Shown one piece after another: positions 61,195 to 64,000 of a stretch of DNA of 64,000 bases. This stretch comes from Propionibacterium sp. oral taxon 192 str. F0372. GTDB lineage: Bacteria; Actinomycetota; Actinomycetes; Propionibacteriales; Propionibacteriaceae. The notes below the pieces were generated by a model, which was given only the letters and a program-made list of their open reading frames with translations, ran no database searches and was not told where the DNA came from. Numbering within the stretch: position 1 is the stretch's first letter; each line of letters begins with the position of its first letter. Location of the stretch: contig NZ_KE340297.1 of assembly GCF_000413315.1 (NCBI RefSeq), positions 809,698 through 873,697 of the forward strand, written 5' to 3'. The position numbers and the translations under genes were made by a program.

Positions 61195-61336
61195 TTCGAC
61201 TACCCTCCTGTTCGACAAGCTCCAGAATACCACTATTTTCCAGAAACATCGCTGTTACTTGGCAACGAATTCATGATCTGTTTCATTCTTAAAAAGCCAC
61301 GCGCATGGGGCACGAGAGTGACAATTACTAGCCTAT

Positions 61337-62839
61337 TCATGTAAGTCCTCTCGACTGCCCCAAAATTTGGAGATTCGACTTCGTTCGATAAGCACGCACC
61401 AACCTAGGCTTTCCACTCATAGTCCGCCCGTACTCTCTCCGCATCTCCAGAACGGCCTGATCAGACAGATTCGCACGTTCAGACAAAGACTGACCACGCA
61501 AGCCCCACCACAGATACCAATTCTTATGATTCAAGTATCTCTCGCGTACCAGTTCCAGAATTTTTGCTTCCTTTCTAATCTCAGGTTCAACATAGTATGC
61601 AGGGGTAAAAACACTTTGTCCCGATTCCAAAATTCCCGCCTCAACTGCTTGCCGATAAAGTTTCGTTCCACTTAGTATTCGAATTCCTAAATTCGCGTAT
61701 ATCTGAGATGGATTCAAAAATCTCTCCGAAATGTCGAGAGATTCTCGAAGGGCAGCAACCGTCTCTCCTGGACCACCAAGGAAGACGCAGTGCGTGTGCT
61801 CGATGGGACTATTGGTCAAGTACTGATCAACTTGTACCACCTTGCTCATGTCAAACCCCTTGTTGAGATTACTGAGCGCTTCATCCGTGAACGCGTCCGT
61901 CCCAAGATCGACACGAATGCAACCAGCCGCAGCCATGACATCCAGCAGCTCCGGAGTGACTGTGTTGGGGCTCAATTGGCAATACCAAGGAACGTCTAGA
62001 TCTTTTCGGATCATCTCTTCACAGATCTGGAAAGCATAGTCTGGTGGAGAATTGAAGGTGGCATCCACGAGCTCGAATTCTTTCACCGCAGGATTCTCGA
62101 CCACCGCCCGCCTGATCTCTGAGACTACTTCTTCCGGAGCCCGGTATCGTATCTTCTTTCCCTCGGTCTTCCGAATGATGCAGTACGAGCACGTAAGATT
62201 GCATCCTCGTTTTGTTTGGAGGGTCTCAATCGCTGGTTGGCTCTCACGCGTAAGATCAGAAATAGCCGACACTTCTGTCCTAAAATACCGGCGATCATAC
62301 ACCGAGCGATCAGGTACCAGCGTCCGCTCATTAAAAGAAAATTCTGGGTGATTTTGAACGTAGTTACCGTCACAATCGACGTAGCATAGACCGGGGACCG
62401 TTGACAGATCTCCTTCCTTCTGTAGACGGTCTATCAACATGACGATCGAACTTTCACCGGCACCACACACGCCAAAGTCTGGTCGCGCATACTCAAAAAA
62501 TGCCATCGGTTCGACAGAGAATCCGGTCCCACCAATAACCACTTTGGCGCTAGAGTACTTTTTCACGCACATGACAATCTTCTCTATCAAGGGCGCAAAA
62601 AATATAGGATCTACGTACGTGAGATTGTCAAGATTTCTGACAGCTATGCCAACGACATCAAACTGTTCCTCGGCAAGACACTTCCGCACTGCTTGGATCT
62701 CACGAGCTTCCCACAATAGATCCAGCACTCGAACCTCATGCCCTGCCTGCTTCAAAGCAGCACTGATGTACGCCATCCCGATAGGTAGCGCGGGCCTAGG
62801 AACCCTGATCTTGTTCGTAGATATCAGAAGCACCTTCAT
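61337..62839 (-). CDS. Cobalamin-binding-domain radical SAM enzyme
   Basis: A 500-residue enzyme. The N-terminal B12-binding-type domain (about 1-145) starts MKVLLISTNK, with LPIGMAYISAALKQAGHEV and VVIGGTGFS and no DxHxxG, as usual for this class. The radical SAM cluster ligands are Cys213, Cys217 and Cys220 (RGCNLTCSYC). Reactions in the family include methylation at unactivated carbon and ring rearrangement. AAAGGAG precedes the ATG. It follows the nitrilase-like gene by 61 bp on the same strand. Confidence 0.9.
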   Translation of the reverse strand: MKVLLISTNKIRVPRPALPIGMAYISAALKQAGHEVRVLDLLWEAREIQAVRKCLAEEQFDVVGIAVRNLDNLTYVDPIFFAPLIEKIVMCVKKYSSAKVVIGGTGFSVEPMAFFEYARPDFGVCGAGESSIVMLIDRLQKEGDLSTVPGLCYVDCDGNYVQNHPEFSFNERTLVPDRSVYDRRYFRTEVSAISDLTRESQPAIETLQTKRGCNLTCSYCIIRKTEGKKIRYRAPEEVVSEIRRAVVENPAVKEFELVDATFNSPPDYAFQICEEMIRKDLDVPWYCQLSPNTVTPELLDVMAAAGCIRVDLGTDAFTDEALSNLNKGFDMSKVVQVDQYLTNSPIEHTHCVFLGGPGETVAALRESLDISERFLNPSQIYANLGIRILSGTKLYRQAVEAGILESGQSVFTPAYYVEPEIRKEAKILELVRERYLNHKNWYLWWGLRGQSLSERANLSDQAVLEMRREYGRTMSGKPRLVRAYRTKSNLQILGQSRGLT

Positions 62840-62900
62840 GACTGCTTCGAGCTCCTTTCAAATCTTATCATCAGCACGGTGTGGGTTACCTTACAGTCTT

Positions 62901-63731
62901 CTACAAAGGCGCGTCAGTCCTCAGGGACGCCTTGGAGTAGTAACGCCTCATCCGCTCGAAATCAATGTCAACATGGACAGTTCCCTCCTCTTCATCGAGG
63001 ACAGCGAATCTTTCCTCCCCATCCATAAAATCGCAGCGTTCCCAGTCCAGGTACAGGGGATCCGCCACAATCTGCGTTCGCCCCATATAGCTGAAACCCG
63101 CGTAAAGGTTAGTGCCCACACCCGATGCAAAAACGAATAAACATTCAGCGTCCATTGCCCTGACGAGAATCCGCGCTTCAGCTACGTATGCATACGTAGC
63201 CGGAATGAGCGCCGAACATACAATAATGTCAACATCTGCCCTTAGATGGGCAGCAGCACAATCCGAAAAGTTGAGATCATAACCTTGCATGAGTCCCACT
63301 CTTCCCATCGGCAAATCAAAATGGGGATAGCTCTCCCCGGCAGAAATATATCGACGTTCAAGTTCATGCAGGTGCACCCGACGATAGACGCCGACCAGCC
63401 CATCTACTGGTGCTACTATTACAGAAGTGCTGTAAAATTCGCCACCGTCCGCCCGTTCGAGAAGACCCGCTACAAGATGAATGTCCAGCTCTCGAGCCAA
63501 GCCGTGCAACCATTCCGTGTCAGGTCCAGGAATGGCGCTGGCGACGCTAGACACTTCCAAAATATCACCGGAAGTGAGGATCGCTTCCGGTAGGCAGATG
63601 AGTTTAGCTCCTTCTCCTGCCGCCCGTCTAATTGCCTTCTCAGCTCGACGTTTGTTGGCGGCTTTCCGCCCGATCCGAGATTCTAGTTGAACCGCAGCAA
63701 TTCGTTGCTCTGTCACGGCAGCCTCACCCAT
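62901..63731 (-). CDS. Nitrilase-fold protein lacking catalytic Lys and Cys
   Basis: A 276-residue carbon-nitrogen hydrolase homologue. Glu49 of the triad is present (CLPEAI), but the Lys position is Arg118 (YRRVHL) and the Cys position is Gly150 (LMQGYDLNF, where active members have ICYD). The fold is otherwise well conserved (GRVGLM, AAHLRADVDIIVC). Normal cleavage of amides or nitriles by this active site is unlikely, so it may be a pseudoenzyme or have new chemistry. The ATG overlaps the preceding methyltransferase stop by 8 bp; GTG 63716 is an alternative. Confidence 0.82.
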   Translation of the reverse strand: MGEAAVTEQRIAAVQLESRIGRKAANKRRAEKAIRRAAGEGAKLICLPEAILTSGDILEVSSVASAIPGPDTEWLHGLARELDIHLVAGLLERADGGEFYSTSVIVAPVDGLVGVYRRVHLHELERRYISAGESYPHFDLPMGRVGLMQGYDLNFSDCAAAHLRADVDIIVCSALIPATYAYVAEARILVRAMDAECLFVFASGVGTNLYAGFSYMGRTQIVADPLYLDWERCDFMDGEERFAVLDEEEGTVHVDIDFERMRRYYSKASLRTDAPL

Positions 63732-64000
63732 TCAAAGGACGCGAAGACATTATCAGACCTAAATCTTCCTCAATAACATACCAATCATCCAATCCCGCTT
63801 CCAAAAGAAGGGCTTTTGCCTCCGCCTTCGTGTAGGCAGCTTGAAGTTGACGCATAAAGTGGTCACCGCTTTCCTTAACAAATTGAAGAATAAACGTTAT
63901 AAACCCCTCGTCAGCATGTCGATTCGAGTCACATAGTACGACCGTCCCATTTGGGCGGCAGATTCTCGACGCCTCCTTCAGAGTTTCGACGGGATGCTTC
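63724..64000 (-). CDS. Methyltransferase-like protein (3' end only)
   Basis: A 91-codon frame open at the right edge encodes the C-terminal part of a class I SAM-dependent methyltransferase: HPVETLKEASRICRPNGTVV (the strand-4/5 region) then LCDSNRHADEGF and a helix ending EAGLDDWYVIEEDLG. The SAM-binding motif lies outside the window. Its stop overlaps the nitrilase-like start, so it belongs to the same operon. The cluster therefore extends beyond position 64000. Confidence 0.7.
   Translation of the reverse strand, partial: KHPVETLKEASRICRPNGTVVLCDSNRHADEGFITFILQFVKESGDHFMRQLQAAYTKAEAKALLLEAGLDDWYVIEEDLGLIMSSRPLNG

Noticed and set aside
1-64000. CRISPR arrays and rRNA genes
   Set aside because: No regularly spaced direct repeats and no rRNA-like sequence were seen anywhere in the window.

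Overview
The window is high-GC, gene-dense bacterial DNA from an actinomycete (Actinomycetota). GC-rich codon use, a LuxR-type two-component system, Cbi-type cobalt uptake and type VII-secretion-style small proteins with YbaB-like partners all point that way. A member of the Propionibacteriaceae is plausible (cobalt import, Pta), but that is inference; no rRNA or other species marker is present.

The left two thirds (1-39.4 kb) is mostly chromosomal backbone with small accessory islands. It runs: the end of a cobalt ECF transporter (CbiM-N-Q-O); HrpB helicase; tRNA-Ala; a secreted protease/lipoprotein pair; a decayed transposase; a divergent sirtuin/macrodomain pair; an alpha/beta hydrolase; a ClC channel; a five-gene two-component/ABC operon of the bacteriocin-resistance type; a LysP-like permease; and MoaC. 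From 21.8 to 25.6 kb lies a cassette of a predicted secreted HExxH metalloprotease, a propeller lipoprotein, an Esx-like protein with a YxxxE tail, a frameshifted gene and a duplicated gene fragment. A very GC-rich patch follows (CPBP protease/TetR sharing a 42-bp perfect palindrome), then an IS630-type element and a second lipoprotein/YbaB-like pair. Housekeeping genes then resume: a D-cysteine desulfhydrase-like enzyme, SerC, a PPDK-N protein, Pta and a GNAT protein.

At about 39.4 kb codon use and GC change abruptly, and everything to the right edge looks like an acquired specialised-metabolite cluster. Its core is a tightly coupled nine-gene minus-strand operon (56.7 to 47.6 kb): TrpB2-like PLP enzyme, 2-deoxy-scyllo-inosose-synthase-like sugar phosphate cyclase, TIM-barrel epimerase-like protein, TatD-like hydrolase, MfnA-like decarboxylase, zinc MDR dehydrogenase, PaaK-like adenylating enzyme, P5C-reductase-like protein and VOC-like protein. 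Around it are three BtrH-family acyltransferase-like proteins (one fused to a methyltransferase-like domain), a carbamoyltransferase, a B12-type radical SAM enzyme, a nitrilase-fold protein lacking its catalytic Lys and Cys, a methyltransferase cut by the window edge, a stand-alone molybdopterin oxidoreductase, and AraC/GyrI and PadR regulators.

Together the right-hand genes suggest a carbocyclic (cyclitol-like), acylated, carbamoylated and methylated product. The combination resembles butirosin-type chemistry plus part of the ebo operon (TatD, TIM barrel, sugar phosphate cyclase), but it lacks a recognisable carrier protein or aminotransferase within the window. I do not recognise it as a described cluster, and it continues beyond position 64000.
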